A DNA stretch of 64,000 bases from Streptomyces hyaluromycini. GTDB taxonomy: Bacteria; Actinomycetota; Actinomycetes; Streptomycetales; Streptomycetaceae. Positions 17,128 through 26,169 of the stretch are shown in pieces. The notes beneath the pieces are model-generated. The model ran no database searches and had not been told where the DNA came from. It worked only from the letters and a program-made list of their open reading frames with translations. The stretch spans positions 52,130 through 116,129 of the forward strand of contig NZ_BCFL01000040.1 of assembly GCF_002217755.1 (NCBI RefSeq), given 5' to 3'. How positions within the stretch are numbered: the first letter of the stretch is position 1; every line of letters begins with the position of its first letter. The translations under genes were made by a program, and so were the position numbers.

Positions 17128-17332
17128 GGGGGGAATTCCTTTGCGCCGGGTGAGCGGGCTCTCGTACGAGCGGCGTACGAGTCGGTCCAGTGAAACGGAG
17201 GTGGACTGATTCCTGAACCTTTGAATCCAGATCGTTACTTGAGGTTTTCCTGAGGTTCTGTAGTGTTACTCACAATTTCTGGGGTTCGGCCCCGCCCCTG
17301 CCGTGCGTTCACGCCCGTGTCACACTCGTCCC

Positions 17333-17818
17333 ATGCGCGTGTATCTCGGCTCCGACCATGCGGGCTTCGAACTCAAGAACCACCTCGTCGAGTGGCTGAA
17401 GGCGGCGGGCCACGACCCCGTGGACTGCGGCCCCCACATCTACGACGCCGACGACGACTACCCGCCCTTCTGCCTCCGCGCGGCCGAGCGGACGGCGGCC
17501 GACCCCGAGTCCCTCGGCATCGTGATCGGCGGCTCCGGCAACGGTGAGCAGATCGCCGCGAACAAGGTGAAGGGCGTGCGGGCGGCGCTCGCCTGGAGCG
17601 AGGAGACTGCGTCGCTCGGCCGGCAGCACAACAACGCGAACGTCGTGGCGGTGGGCGCGCGCATGCACACGCAGGAGGAGGCGACGAAGTTCGTCGAGAC
17701 CTTCCTGAACACGCCGTTCTCCGAGGGCGAGCGGCACATCCGCCGCATCGACATGCTGACGGAGTACGAGACGACGGGCGACCTGCCCCCGATCCCGGCG
17801 CACCACCCCCAGCCGTAG
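17333..17818 (+). CDS. rpiB: Ribose-5-phosphate isomerase B-like protein
   Basis: A 161-residue RpiB/LacA-family isomerase interconverting ribose 5-phosphate and ribulose 5-phosphate in the pentose phosphate pathway. MRVYLGSDHAGFELK at the N-terminus and GGSGNGEQIAANKVKGVRAAL hold the phosphate-binding and active-site elements. The usual catalytic Cys position in GTGxG-C enzymes reads GSGNG here, as in actinobacterial RpiB, where Glu serves as base. No ribosome site precedes the ATG, so the mRNA may be leaderless. Confidence 0.92.
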   Translation: MRVYLGSDHAGFELKNHLVEWLKAAGHDPVDCGPHIYDADDDYPPFCLRAAERTAADPESLGIVIGGSGNGEQIAANKVKGVRAALAWSEETASLGRQHNNANVVAVGARMHTQEEATKFVETFLNTPFSEGERHIRRIDMLTEYETTGDLPPIPAHHPQP

Positions 17819-17900
17819 CGTCGCCCACTCGCCCGCCCGACTCGGTCGCCCGAGAGGCGAGGCAGGGGACGGCCGGTAGACGTTCGGCCGCGGGCGCGCG

Positions 17901-17940
17901 GGGGCTGGTCGCGCAGTTCCCCGCGCCCCTTACGGGGCGC
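17901..17940 (-). repeat. Dispersed repeat between rpiB and the DNA glycosylase gene
   Basis: GGGGCTGGTCGCGCAGTTCC followed by CCGCGCCCCTTACGGGGCGC, the reverse orientation of the copies at 15001 and 26252. The last part can fold as a GCGCCCC/GGGGCGC hairpin and could serve as the rpiB terminator. Confidence 0.75.
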
Positions 17941-18007
17941 TGTGCCCTTCGACGTGCACCTCTCCACTGACCGAGTCGGGTGGGTGGGTGGGAAAGGAAT
18001 CACCTCA

Positions 18008-18814
18008 GTGCCAGAGGGGCACACGATCCACCGGCTCGCGCTGGACTACCGTCGGTTCAGCGGCGGCGCCGTGCGGGTCACCAGTCCGCAGGGCAAGTTC
18101 TCCGACGCCGCCGCGTTGATAGACGGCGCCCCCCTCACCCGTACCGAGGCCCACGGCAAGCACCTCTTCCTCGGCTTCCGCGACAGCGACTGGGTCCACA
18201 TTCACCTCGGCCTCTTCGGCAAGGTCGCCTTCGGCGGCGCCCCCGCGCCCCCGGCCACCGACACCGTCCGCCTCCGCCTGGCGAACCCCACCGTCTACGT
18301 CGACCTGCGCGGCCCCACCACCTGCGCCCTGATCACCGACGACGAGAAGAACGCCGTACACGCCCGCCTCGGCCCGGACCCGCTCCGCGACGACGCCGAC
18401 CCGGACGCGGCGTACCGCAGGATCTCCCGCAGCCGTACGACGATCGCCGCTCTGCTGATGGACCAGAAGGTCATCGCCGGCGTGGGCAACGTCTACCGCG
18501 CCGAGGTCCTGTTCCGGCACGGGATCGACCCGTACCGCGCGGGCAGGGACATCACCCCCGCCGAGTGGGACGCCGTCTGGACCGACCTCGTCGAGCTGAT
18601 GCACGAGGGCGTCCGGAACAACCGCATCGACACCGTCCGGCCCGAGCACACCCCCGAGGCGATGGGCCGCCCGCCGCGCGTGGACGACCACGGCGGCGAG
18701 GTGTACGTCTACCGCCGGGCCACGCTGCCCTGCCACCTCTGCGGCACCGGGATCCGCACCGCCGACCTCGCCGCCCGCAACCTCTTCTGGTGCCCCACCT
18801 GCCAGAAACGCTGA
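18008..18814 (+). CDS. Fpg/Nei-family DNA glycosylase (endonuclease VIII-like)
   Basis: A 268-residue bifunctional glycosylase/AP lyase for oxidised bases. The GTG start is followed by Pro-Glu-Gly-His (PEGHTIHR), giving the N-terminal proline nucleophile and catalytic Glu after Met removal. The lysine in the beta-hairpin (HGKHLFLGF), the helix-two-turn-helix segment (LLMDQKVIAGVGNVYRAEVLF) and a C-terminal zinc finger (CHLCGTG...WCPTCQK) are present. PEGH rather than PELP places it with Nei/Nei2 enzymes. An upstream in-frame GTG/ATG extension would bury the nucleophile, so this start is firm. Confidence 0.93.
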   Translation: MPEGHTIHRLALDYRRFSGGAVRVTSPQGKFSDAAALIDGAPLTRTEAHGKHLFLGFRDSDWVHIHLGLFGKVAFGGAPAPPATDTVRLRLANPTVYVDLRGPTTCALITDDEKNAVHARLGPDPLRDDADPDAAYRRISRSRTTIAALLMDQKVIAGVGNVYRAEVLFRHGIDPYRAGRDITPAEWDAVWTDLVELMHEGVRNNRIDTVRPEHTPEAMGRPPRVDDHGGEVYVYRRATLPCHLCGTGIRTADLAARNLFWCPTCQKR

Positions 18815-18821
18815 GCGCGCG

Positions 18822-20063
18822 CTAGAACCCGTGCGGCAGCCACGGCAGCACCGGTGACCCGAACGCCACCGACGTCTCCGCCAGCGCCCCCGGCCGCAGT
18901 TCGCCCACCCGCCCGGCCCGCGCCAGCGACACCAGGGACACACCACCGAGGTACGCCGCCCCCAACTCCCGTACCGACAGCGTCAGCTCGGCCGCGTCCG
19001 TCGTACGCTCGCAGGACGCCCCCTTGGTGTCCCCGGTCAGCCGCCAACGGCCCTCGTTCCAGGGGCAGAAGGCGTCCGCCACCTCCAGCACCACGTCCAC
19101 CGGCGTCTGATAGGTGCGCGCCGCGAGCGCCGCACCGACGTCGACGAGACGGACGTACCCCATGTCCCGCACCCGCGTCAGGCAGCGCCGGATGTCGGAG
19201 ACCTGGTGCTGCCAGGCGTCGTCGACCGGCCGCCCCCGCACCGTCAGCGTCGACATCAGGTCGATGCCGAACAGGAACCGCCACAGCGCAGCGTCGCTCG
19301 CGGGATCGAGCGCGGCCAGGTACTCCAGCGACACCGTGCCGTCGTGCCCGCTCGGCGACCAGCCCAGCTTCGTACGGAACCGGGCGTACCCGGTGACCTC
19401 CCCGTCCCGCTCGGCGACCACGCACTGCAGCGCCGACGCACCGTCCCGCTCGCTCTCCGGGTCCAGCAGGCCCACCCGCTCCCAGCCGGGCTGCCGGGTC
19501 AGCATCCCGGGCCGCCGCGCCACCAGCTCCGCGTACACCGCCTCGCACGCGTCGAGCACGTCGGCCGGGCCGGCGTACCGCAGCCGTACGTCACCGGTGC
19601 CGGCCGGCACGTCCAGCGTCACCCGGCTCGTGTCGATCTCGGCCTGCAGCTGGAAGGTCGCGGCGCCGTACCCGAAGCGGCCGTAGATCGCCGGCTCCGA
19701 GGCGGTGAGCGCGGCCAGCGGCTCGCCCCACTCCCGCACGTCGTCCAGCTGGCGGCGCATCATCGACGTCAGGACCCCGCGCCGCCGGTGCGTCGCGGCC
19801 ACGCTCACCATGGTGATCCCCGCGGTGGGCAGCACGGCACCGCCCGGCACGGTCATCCGGAACCTGAACGCCCCGGCCGTTCCCACGAGTTCGTCCCCGT
19901 CCCAGGCGGCCAGCGCACGCTCGGACTCCGTCAGGGACCGGTCCAGCGCACGCTCCTCGGCCGTTGCGGGACCGGCGCCGAAGGCCCGCACCAGGTGATC
20001 CCACCACCCGTCGAACTCCTCGGACCGCAGCACCTTCAACTCGGTCGCACGCTCGCTCGCCAT
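18822..20063 (-). CDS. Eis-like GNAT N-acetyltransferase
   Basis: A 413-residue tripartite acetyltransferase: N-terminal GNAT domain with the acetyl-CoA loop VAATHRRRGVLTSMM (about residue 92), a second degenerate GNAT-like domain (YARFRTKLGW) and a C-terminal SCP2/sterol-carrier-like domain (AELTLSVRELGAAYLGG). It ends in Gly-Phe; in Eis enzymes the C-terminal carboxylate acts as general base, so the exact end matters. Family members acetylate amines of aminoglycosides or proteins; the substrate here is unknown. Convergent with the glycosylase gene, 7 bases between stops. Confidence 0.88.
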   Translation of the reverse strand: MASERATELKVLRSEEFDGWWDHLVRAFGAGPATAEERALDRSLTESERALAAWDGDELVGTAGAFRFRMTVPGGAVLPTAGITMVSVAATHRRRGVLTSMMRRQLDDVREWGEPLAALTASEPAIYGRFGYGAATFQLQAEIDTSRVTLDVPAGTGDVRLRYAGPADVLDACEAVYAELVARRPGMLTRQPGWERVGLLDPESERDGASALQCVVAERDGEVTGYARFRTKLGWSPSGHDGTVSLEYLAALDPASDAALWRFLFGIDLMSTLTVRGRPVDDAWQHQVSDIRRCLTRVRDMGYVRLVDVGAALAARTYQTPVDVVLEVADAFCPWNEGRWRLTGDTKGASCERTTDAAELTLSVRELGAAYLGGVSLVSLARAGRVGELRPGALAETSVAFGSPVLPWLPHGF

Positions 20064-20237
20064 GTGCCATGCCTACCAGGGCATTGCGGGACGAGCCAGC
20101 GAATTTCTCCCGGACGGCGACGTGAGGGCTTCCGGTGAAGTTCACTGTGAAGTCGCACCCGAAGGTGAGCCTCGGACGGGGGACAAGTGGGACCTCCCGT
20201 GCCAAGCAGCTGGTCCGATGGATAGGGTCCCGAACTA

Positions 20238-21401
20238 ATGGCAGTAGACCGAGAGCGGCGCGCGAAGGCCGAGACCCTCCCGGCCCGGTGGAAAGTGCAG
20301 TGGCACCGGGCCCGCGTCGGCGTGCGCAGAAGCGCCGTGGACTACTTCCGCGGCGACGGCTCCGACTGGATCGCGCTGATCGGGCTGCTCCTGACCGTCC
20401 CGGTCCTCGCCTCCATGACCCTCGCCAACTCGGTCTGGTTCTCCCCGGCCGCGCTGGTCCTGCCGATCATCGCGGGCGGCCTGCTGCTGCGCCCGGCGAG
20501 CCTGCTCGGCCTGTACGCGGCGGCGGCCACCGCCCTGATCGTGGAGTCGGTACGGCTCGGCCCCTACACGGAGGGCCCCTCCCGGGTCACCCCGGGCGTG
20601 GTCCTCGTCGTGGCCGCCTGCGGTTTCTTCGGTCTGCTCACCGCCCAGTTCCGCAGCCGGGTCGGCGTGCCCTGGCGGCGCGGCGGCACCATGCTCTTCG
20701 ACCTGCGCGAACGCATCCGGGTGCAGAGCAAGCTGCCGAAGCTGCCGCCGGGCTGGCACCGGGAGATGGCCCTGCGGCCGGCCGGCGGCCAGTCCTTCTC
20801 CGGCGACTTCGTGGTCGCGGCCCGCACGAACAACGGCCGCACCATGGAGGTCGTCCTCACCGACGTCTCCGGCAAGGGCATGGACGCGGCGTCCCGCGCC
20901 CTGCTCCTCTCCGGCGCCTTCGGCGGCCTCCTCGGCTCCCTCCCGCCGCACGCCTTCCTCCCCGCCGCCAACGGCTACCTCCTCCGCCAGGACTGGGACG
21001 AGGGCTTCGCGACCTCCATACACCTGGTCCTGGACCTCGACTCCGGCGACTACGAGCTGTACTCCGCGGGCCACCCGCCCGGTCTCCAGCTCAGTGCCGG
21101 CAGCGGCCGCTGGGAGGAGAAGGCCGCCGAAGGGCCCCTCCTCGGTGTGTACGACGGCGCTCAGTTCGACCCGGTGAAGGGCTCCCTGCGCCCGGGCGAC
21201 GTCCTGATGATCTTCACGGACGGCCTGGTGGAGACGTCCGAGCGCGACATCATGGAAGGCATGGACCGCCTCACGGGAGAAGCGGACCGCTATGTGGCCG
21301 GCGGCTTCCACGGCGCGGCCTGGCACCTGATCGAGGCGGTGGCGAAGGACGTCAACGACGACAGGGCACTGCTGCTGATCTGCCGGGAGGCGGCGAGGTG
21401 A
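20238..21401 (+). CDS. Membrane-bound PP2C (SpoIIE/RsbU-type) serine phosphatase
   Basis: A 387-residue protein with three to four transmembrane segments (about residues 45-125) and a cytoplasmic SpoIIE-type PP2C phosphatase domain (about 165-385), seen as SGDFVVAARTNNGR, LTDVSGKGMDAA, YSAGHPPGLQL and IFTDGLVETSERD with the metal-binding aspartates. Such enzymes dephosphorylate anti-sigma antagonists in sigma-B-like pathways. No HATPase or antagonist partner is adjacent. No ribosome site precedes the ATG; the transcript may be leaderless. Confidence 0.9.
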   Translation: MAVDRERRAKAETLPARWKVQWHRARVGVRRSAVDYFRGDGSDWIALIGLLLTVPVLASMTLANSVWFSPAALVLPIIAGGLLLRPASLLGLYAAAATALIVESVRLGPYTEGPSRVTPGVVLVVAACGFFGLLTAQFRSRVGVPWRRGGTMLFDLRERIRVQSKLPKLPPGWHREMALRPAGGQSFSGDFVVAARTNNGRTMEVVLTDVSGKGMDAASRALLLSGAFGGLLGSLPPHAFLPAANGYLLRQDWDEGFATSIHLVLDLDSGDYELYSAGHPPGLQLSAGSGRWEEKAAEGPLLGVYDGAQFDPVKGSLRPGDVLMIFTDGLVETSERDIMEGMDRLTGEADRYVAGGFHGAAWHLIEAVAKDVNDDRALLLICREAAR

Positions 21402-21414
21402 GGTAGCCGAGAGG

Positions 21415-21519
21415 GGGCTGCGGGCTGTGGTTCACCCGCGGGCCGGTGGGGGCTGCGGGCTGTGGTTCACCCGCGGGCCGGTGGGGGCTGCGGGCTGTGG
21501 TTCACCCGCGGGCCGGTGG
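21415..21519 (+). repeat. Three identical 35-base tandem repeats
   Basis: The unit starts GGGCTGCGGGCTGTGGTTCA and ends CCCGCGGGCCGGTGG; the three copies at 21415-21449, 21450-21484 and 21485-21519 appear identical. The array directly follows the phosphatase gene and joins the dispersed repeat at 21518. Confidence 0.9.
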
Positions 21520-21558
21520 GGGCTGGTCGCGCAGTTCCCCGCGCCTCTTACGGGGCGC
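21518..21558 (-). repeat. Dispersed repeat copy after the 35-base array
   Basis: GGGGGCTGGTCGCGCAGTTC then CCCGCGCCTCTTACGGGGCGC, nearly the same as 17901-17940. The GGGGGCTG start is shared with the tandem unit, which suggests that the array grew from this repeat's edge. Confidence 0.75.
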
Positions 21559-21645
21559 TGCCCAGCCGCGTCCCACATAGCCGCGCGCGGCCGTGTCAGC
21601 TACTCAGCTGCGGGCAGGCGTGCCGCAGGGCGGCACGGGTGGGCG

Positions 21646-21679
21646 CTGGGGGTCCCCCCGGCCGAAGGCTGGGGGAGGC
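21646..21679 (+). repeat. Dispersed palindromic repeat (TGGGGGTCCCCCCGG type)
   Basis: CTGGGGGTCCCCCCGG, CCGAAGG, CTGGGGGAGGC. Same family as the copy inserted in tnpB at 4713-4743; a related CGGCCGAAGGCTGGGGGA string is inside the MITE-like element near 38430-38448. Confidence 0.75.
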
Positions 21680-21735
21680 ACCCTGCCAGCGCCGGTAAGT
21701 GACACCCCCCGCCCCGGCCACGACATACTCGCACC

Positions 21736-22197
21736 GTGACCCCGACCCCGACCCCCCTCCTCACCCTCCCCGAAGTCGAGAAGCTGGCCAGGGCCGCCCA
21801 CGCGGCGCAGACCGACAAGGCGGGCCGCCCCTACGCCGAGCACCTCGCCGCCGTCGCCCACGGCGTCCGTGCCCGCGGCGGCGACCCGGACCAGATCGCC
21901 GCCGCCTGGCTGCACGACTCCGTCGAGGACCACGCCCTCACCGAGGAGTGGCTGGAGACCGCCGCCGTGAGCCCCCGCACGAGGGCCATCGTGCTCGCCC
22001 TCACCAAGCACCCCGGCGAGCCCCCCGAGTCGTACGCCCACCGCGTCCTCGCCACCCCCGGCGCCCTGCTCGTCAAGGAAGCCGACCTCGCGCACAACGC
22101 CGACCCCGGCCGTCTCGCCGTACTGGACGAGGGCACCCGGAAACGGCTGACCGAGAAGTACGCCCGGATGCGCGCCCTCCTCGGCCTCCCCGCGTAG
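21736..22197 (+). CDS. HD-domain phosphohydrolase-like protein
   Basis: A 153-residue single HD domain. Metal-site residues are visible as YAEHLAAVAHGVRARG (first His), WLHDSVEDHALT (HD then ED) and KEADLAHNADPGR (distal Asp). The arrangement HD-x3-ED and a single-domain length resemble Mesh1/SpoT-hydrolase-like small proteins that act on nucleotides such as ppGpp or NADPH, but the substrate is not determined by these motifs. GTG start, monocistronic, convergent with the acyltransferase gene (6 bases between stops). Confidence 0.8.
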   Translation: MTPTPTPLLTLPEVEKLARAAHAAQTDKAGRPYAEHLAAVAHGVRARGGDPDQIAAAWLHDSVEDHALTEEWLETAAVSPRTRAIVLALTKHPGEPPESYAHRVLATPGALLVKEADLAHNADPGRLAVLDEGTRKRLTEKYARMRALLGLPA

Positions 22198-22203
22198 GCC
22201 GCG

Positions 22204-23346
22204 TCAGGCGTCGGCCATCTCCCGGCCCCGCGGCCCCCGCTCCCGTTCCCGCTCCCGTTCCCGTTCCCGGGCCAGTTCCGCCGCGTCCCGCCGGAACGCC
22301 CACTCCATCCCCGGCTCCATGGCGAACCGGAACACCCGTCGCACGGGCCGGGTGCACAGCAGCGTCACGCACGCACCCGCGAGTACGGTGACGAGGATCT
22401 CGCCGAGCGGCCCGTGCAGCCACTTCGGGGCGAACCAGCCCGCGTGGACGCCGTACTTCACGACGAAGCCGTGCAGGAGATAGCCGTACAGCGTGCCCGC
22501 GCCCAGCGCCGTGAACCACGTCCGCCGGCCGGGTACCCAGGAGAAGAACCCGGCGGTCAGCAGGATCGAGCAGCCGAACATCGCGAGCACCATCACCGGT
22601 CCGCACCACCACGGCGCACCCAGCTCCTGCGCGGAGTCCCGGTGGTAGAACCACGCGGTGTTCATCCGCGGCACCGACCACCAGGAGAACACCAGCGCGA
22701 GGGCGAACACCGGCACCGCGGCGATCCGCACCGGCCACCGGCGCACCAGCCGGAAGTGCTCGGGCCGCAGGCACAGCCCGAGCACGAAGTACGGCAGGAA
22801 CTGCAGGACCCGCTGGAGGTCGAGGTCGTCACCGATGCTCGGGGACACGGACGCCAGCATCGCGATGCCGAAGGCGACCGGAAGGGGATGGCGGACCGCC
22901 TTCCACAGGGGCGTGGTCAGGCGCCAGACGAACAGCGCGCACAGGAACCAGGTCAGGTACCAGGGGTCGAGCAGGCTGATGTCCTGGCCGGGGGAGCCGA
23001 TCACGTAGCGCTCGAAGAGCGAGTAGCCGGTCTCGAACAGGACATAGGGCACGACGACCCCGGTGACCAGCCGCTTCAGCCGGTCCGGGCGCATGTCGAA
23101 GTTCCGGGAGAAGTAGCCGGAGACGATGATGAACGCCGGCATGTGGAAGGCGTACACGACGCAGTACACCGCCTCCAGGACGCGGCTGTCGCCCTTCAGC
23201 GGCTCCCACGAGTGACCCATCGCGACGAGCGCGATGGCCAGGTACTTGGCGTTGTCGAAGAACGCGTCGCGCGCTGCGCCCGCCGGCGGCCGGGCCGGGG
23301 GACGCGGTGTTCGGTTCTGGCCGGGGGACGTGGCGGCGTCAAACAT
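22204..23346 (-). CDS. Acyltransferase 3 family integral membrane protein
   Basis: About 380 residues with ten transmembrane helices. The family opens with RDAFFDNAKYLAIALVAMGHSW, where H of GHSW is the catalytic His equivalent, then FHMPAFIIVSGYF. These proteins transfer acyl groups to surface glycans or small molecules. The C-terminal tail is a run of alternating Arg-Glu (RERERERERER) encoded by hexanucleotide repeats at about 22240-22275. Start is the ATG before FDAATS; a GTG nine bases upstream is also possible. Confidence 0.85.
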   Translation of the reverse strand: MFDAATSPGQNRTPRPPARPPAGAARDAFFDNAKYLAIALVAMGHSWEPLKGDSRVLEAVYCVVYAFHMPAFIIVSGYFSRNFDMRPDRLKRLVTGVVVPYVLFETGYSLFERYVIGSPGQDISLLDPWYLTWFLCALFVWRLTTPLWKAVRHPLPVAFGIAMLASVSPSIGDDLDLQRVLQFLPYFVLGLCLRPEHFRLVRRWPVRIAAVPVFALALVFSWWSVPRMNTAWFYHRDSAQELGAPWWCGPVMVLAMFGCSILLTAGFFSWVPGRRTWFTALGAGTLYGYLLHGFVVKYGVHAGWFAPKWLHGPLGEILVTVLAGACVTLLCTRPVRRVFRFAMEPGMEWAFRRDAAELARERERERERERGPRGREMADA

Positions 23347-23355
23347 CTGAGGCAC

Positions 23356-23806
23356 CCTAGCGTCGCCTGTGGGATTTCGTAAAACCGCCGATGCGAATCC
23401 CGGTAATCACCGAAGACGGCCTGTGAACGGGTGCCTGATTTACCGAAGTCGATGGCTGCGCCTATGCAGTTCCATGCGGCACTTACACCCGTGATGTCCG
23501 CATTAATCCCTGCTAATTAGTGCATAACGCCCGCGGATGGTCTTCCCTTGCCGTGCCTGTGTCAATAATTCGAATTGGCTGCGCGCATGTTGTGTGGACA
23601 CCGAAACCATGTCCGTCAATTGCCTTGGATCCAGGGGCGGGTGGACCCTCGAAATGCGGTGCGGGCGGTTGTCGGCGCGCGGTGCATTGTCGACGTTGTG
23701 TCACGAACCGCATAGTGCGGCCGGGTTGGTGGCACGATGGATCTGCCGGGGGTGCGGGGCCGTACCCCAGGGCCGGAGAGCGGACCGACCGAGGGTGTGA
23801 TCAGTT
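23356..23806. other. Long intergenic region, A/T-richer than its surroundings
   Basis: About 450 bases between divergent genes with no supported coding frame. The stretch around 23500-23600 is unusually A/T rich (TAATTAGTGCATAACG, TCAATAATTCGAATTGG) and likely holds the promoters for both flanking genes. Confidence 0.5.
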
Positions 23807-24001
23807 GTGGCCATTTCACTGTCTGTGGTGTTGCTGTTGGCGATCATCCTTGTGGTGATGATGAGAGGGGGGAACATCAAGGCGGGACCTGCCATCGTCG
23901 CCGTCCTCTTCGGCTTCTTCCTCGCGTCGACCGGGATGGCCCCCTCCATCCAGCGCTTCCTCGACTCGCTGGCCCAGACCATAAATTCGATCAACTTCTG
24001 A
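23807..24001 (+). CDS. Small conserved membrane protein
   Basis: A 64-residue protein from a GTG start with two hydrophobic segments (ISLSVVLLLAIILVVMM and AGPAIVAVLFGFFLASTGM) separated by a short basic loop. GAGGGTGTG lies upstream. Its place just before the tRNA and tig region is as in other streptomycetes. Function unknown; the topology suggests a helical hairpin in the cell membrane. Confidence 0.75.
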   Translation: MAISLSVVLLLAIILVVMMRGGNIKAGPAIVAVLFGFFLASTGMAPSIQRFLDSLAQTINSINF

Positions 24002-24203
24002 GTACGGCCGCGTACGCCGCGCCCCCGACGGTGACACCCAGTACCGCGCCCCGGCGCCACGGCCCGTGACGTCACCGGATCGGGTGATCTCGCGGGCGGA
24101 GGACCGGGTGGAGCGGCGGGCGCGCCCGGGGTCGGATCCGGTCGGATCCGCGCCCGTTCCGCGGCGGGCCTCCGGCACCCGCCACGCACCCCGCGAAAAC
24201 GAA

Positions 24204-24242
24204 CAGGGCCAGGCGGAGGAAACATCCTCCGACCTGGCCCTG
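24204..24242 (-). terminator. Hairpin terminator for tRNA-Gly
   Basis: CAGGGCCAGGCGGAGG paired with CCTCCGACCTGGCCCTG (one bulge) around a 6-base loop, 11 bases downstream of the tRNA 3' end on the minus strand. Confidence 0.75.
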
Positions 24243-24252
24243 AACCGTCAAG

Positions 24253-24323
24253 AGCGGGCGACGGGAATCGAACCCGCGTAGCTAGTTTGGAAGACTAGGG
24301 CTCTACCATTGAGCTACGCCCGC
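24253..24323 (-). tRNA. tRNA-Gly (anticodon UCC)
   Basis: A 71-base cloverleaf on the minus strand: acceptor GCGGGCG/CGCCCGC, D arm GCTCAATGGTAGAGC, anticodon arm CTAGT-CTTCCAA-ACTAG with UCC, T arm CGGGTTCGATTCCCG. CCA is not encoded. Confidence 0.97.
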
Positions 24324-24486
24324 ACAACACGCGCCGCAGGTCGCTGACCGCGGCACTGAAGGCATCGTAGCGGGTCGTCCGGTGCGTAGGCCAACGTGTT
24401 GGTCTGCGCGGATGTCATGCCGATGCGGGTGAACAAAGCGGCCGACGCAGGCGGCCCGGGCATGTACCCTACGTGTCGCACCGATA

Positions 24487-24560
24487 CGGGGTGTGGCGCA
24501 GCTTGGTAGCGCGTCCGCTTTGGGAGCGGAAGGCCGTGGGTTCAAATCCCGCCACCCCGA
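24487..24560 (+). tRNA. tRNA-Pro (anticodon UGG)
   Basis: A 74-base cloverleaf: acceptor CGGGGTG/CACCCCG, D arm GCGCAGCTTGGTAGCGC, anticodon loop CTTTGGGA reading UGG, T arm GTGGGTTCAAATCCCGC. CCA is not encoded. Divergent from tRNA-Gly, about 190 bases before tig. Confidence 0.97.
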
Positions 24561-24749
24561 CCATCACCTGACGGCGTCCGTCCTGATCGCCTTTTGGGGC
24601 GCTGAGCCGCTGCGGTTACTATGCAAGCTGCGCGCCCGCGTGTCCCGGCCCCCGCACGGCGGCTTACGAACTCCGCCGGGCGACGAAACTCCGCCGGGCC
24701 CCTCTGGCACCGGCAGAACCCGAGAAGTCAGCCACAAGGAGACCGAACC

Positions 24750-26144
24750 GTGAAGAGCGCCGTGGAGACCCTGAACCCGACCCGGGTTCGGCTCACTGTC
24801 GAGGTGCCCTTCGAGGAGCTCAAGGACAGCCTCGACGCGGCGTACAAGAAGATCAACCAGCAGGTCACGGTGAAGGGCTTCCGCAAGGGCAAGATCCCGG
24901 CCCGCGTCATCGACCAGCGGTTCGGCCGCGGTGCGGTCCTGGAGGAGGCGGTCAACGACGCGCTTCCGAAGTTCTACACCGAAGCGGTCAACGAGGCCGA
25001 GCTGAACCCGCTGGGCCAGCCCGACGTCGACATCACCGAGCTGAAGGACGGCGAGACGCTGAACTTCACCGCCGAGGTCGACGTCCGCCCGGCCCTCGAG
25101 ATCCCGGACTACTCGGGCATTGAGGTCGAGGTCGACGCCGTCGAGGTCAGCGACGAGGACGTCGAGAAGTCGGTCGAGCAGCTCCGCGAGCGCTTCGCCT
25201 CCACCTCCCCGGTGGAGCGCGCGGCCGAGGACGGCGACGTCGTCACCATCGACCTGGAGGCCAAGGTCGACGGCGAGGTCCTGGAGGACGGCATCGCGAG
25301 CGGTGTTTCCTACACCATCGGCTCCGGTGAGCTCCTCGACGGCATCGACGACGCCGTGAAGGGCCTGGAGGCCGGTGGCGAGGCCACCTTCACCTCCGAG
25401 CTCAAGGGCGGCTCCGCGGCCGGCCGCGAGGCCGAGGTCACCGTCAAGGTCACCCAGGTCGCCGCCCGCGAACTCCCCGAGCTGGACGACGAGTTCGCGC
25501 AGCTCGCCTCCGAGTTCGACACCCTGGACGAGCTCAAGGCCGACAGCCGCAAGCGCCTCGCCAACATGAAGACGTACGACCAGGCCACCCAGGCCCAGGA
25601 GCGCGTCCTGGAGAAGCTCCTGGAGCTCGTCGAGGTGCCGGTCCCCGAGAAGCTGCTCGAGGACGAGATCAACACCCGCAAGCACAACCTGGAGCACCAC
25701 CAGCTCGGCCAGATGGGCCTCGACCTGGAGAAGTACCTCGAGATCCAGGGCAAGACCGCCGAGGAGTTCGAGACCGAGACCAGGGAAGCCGCGGTCAAGG
25801 GCATCAAGACCCAGTTCGTCCTCGACGAGCTGGTCAAGGTCGAGAAGCTGAACGTCAACCAGGAGGAGCTCACCGAGCACCTCATGCGGCGCGCAGCCTC
25901 CTCCGGCATGTCCCCCGACCAGTTCGCCCAGGCCGTCGTCGAGGGCGGCCAGGTCCCGCTCCTGGTCGGCGAGGTCGCCCGCGGCAAGGCCCTGGCCGTC
26001 GTGGTCGAGGCCGCCACGGTGAAGGACACCAACGGCGAGATCGTCGACCTGGACGACGAGGACGAGGACGAGACCGGGACGGAGGCCCCTGAGGCCGCCG
26101 CCGAGGCCACGGACGAGCCCACCGAGGAGACGACCGAGGGCTGA
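24750..26144 (+). CDS. tig: Trigger factor, ribosome-associated chaperone and prolyl isomerase
   Basis: A 464-residue chaperone that binds nascent chains at the ribosome exit tunnel. The N-terminal ribosome-binding domain has the trigger-factor signature GFRKGKIP (about residue 45); the FKBP-type isomerase domain spans about 150-240 (EDGDVVTIDLEAKVDGEV...); the helical C-terminal chaperone domain follows, with an acidic tail rich in Glu and Asp. GTG start with AAGGAGA seven bases upstream. Lies upstream of clpP1-clpP2-clpX, the conserved actinobacterial order, but with its own terminator. Confidence 0.97.
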   Translation: MKSAVETLNPTRVRLTVEVPFEELKDSLDAAYKKINQQVTVKGFRKGKIPARVIDQRFGRGAVLEEAVNDALPKFYTEAVNEAELNPLGQPDVDITELKDGETLNFTAEVDVRPALEIPDYSGIEVEVDAVEVSDEDVEKSVEQLRERFASTSPVERAAEDGDVVTIDLEAKVDGEVLEDGIASGVSYTIGSGELLDGIDDAVKGLEAGGEATFTSELKGGSAAGREAEVTVKVTQVAARELPELDDEFAQLASEFDTLDELKADSRKRLANMKTYDQATQAQERVLEKLLELVEVPVPEKLLEDEINTRKHNLEHHQLGQMGLDLEKYLEIQGKTAEEFETETREAAVKGIKTQFVLDELVKVEKLNVNQEELTEHLMRRAASSGMSPDQFAQAVVEGGQVPLLVGEVARGKALAVVVEAATVKDTNGEIVDLDDEDEDETGTEAPEAAAEATDEPTEETTEG

Positions 26145-26169
26145 GCCCTACGGCGCCCGTAACGGCGCA

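Noticed and set aside
21415..21519. Possible CRISPR array
   Set aside because: The 35-base units are directly joined with no spacers and no cas genes are present; it is a simple tandem repeat.
23520..23858. Short overlapping frames in the A/T-richer region before the small membrane protein
   Set aside because: No ribosome sites, no third-position G/C bias and mutually overlapping frames; judged non-coding.
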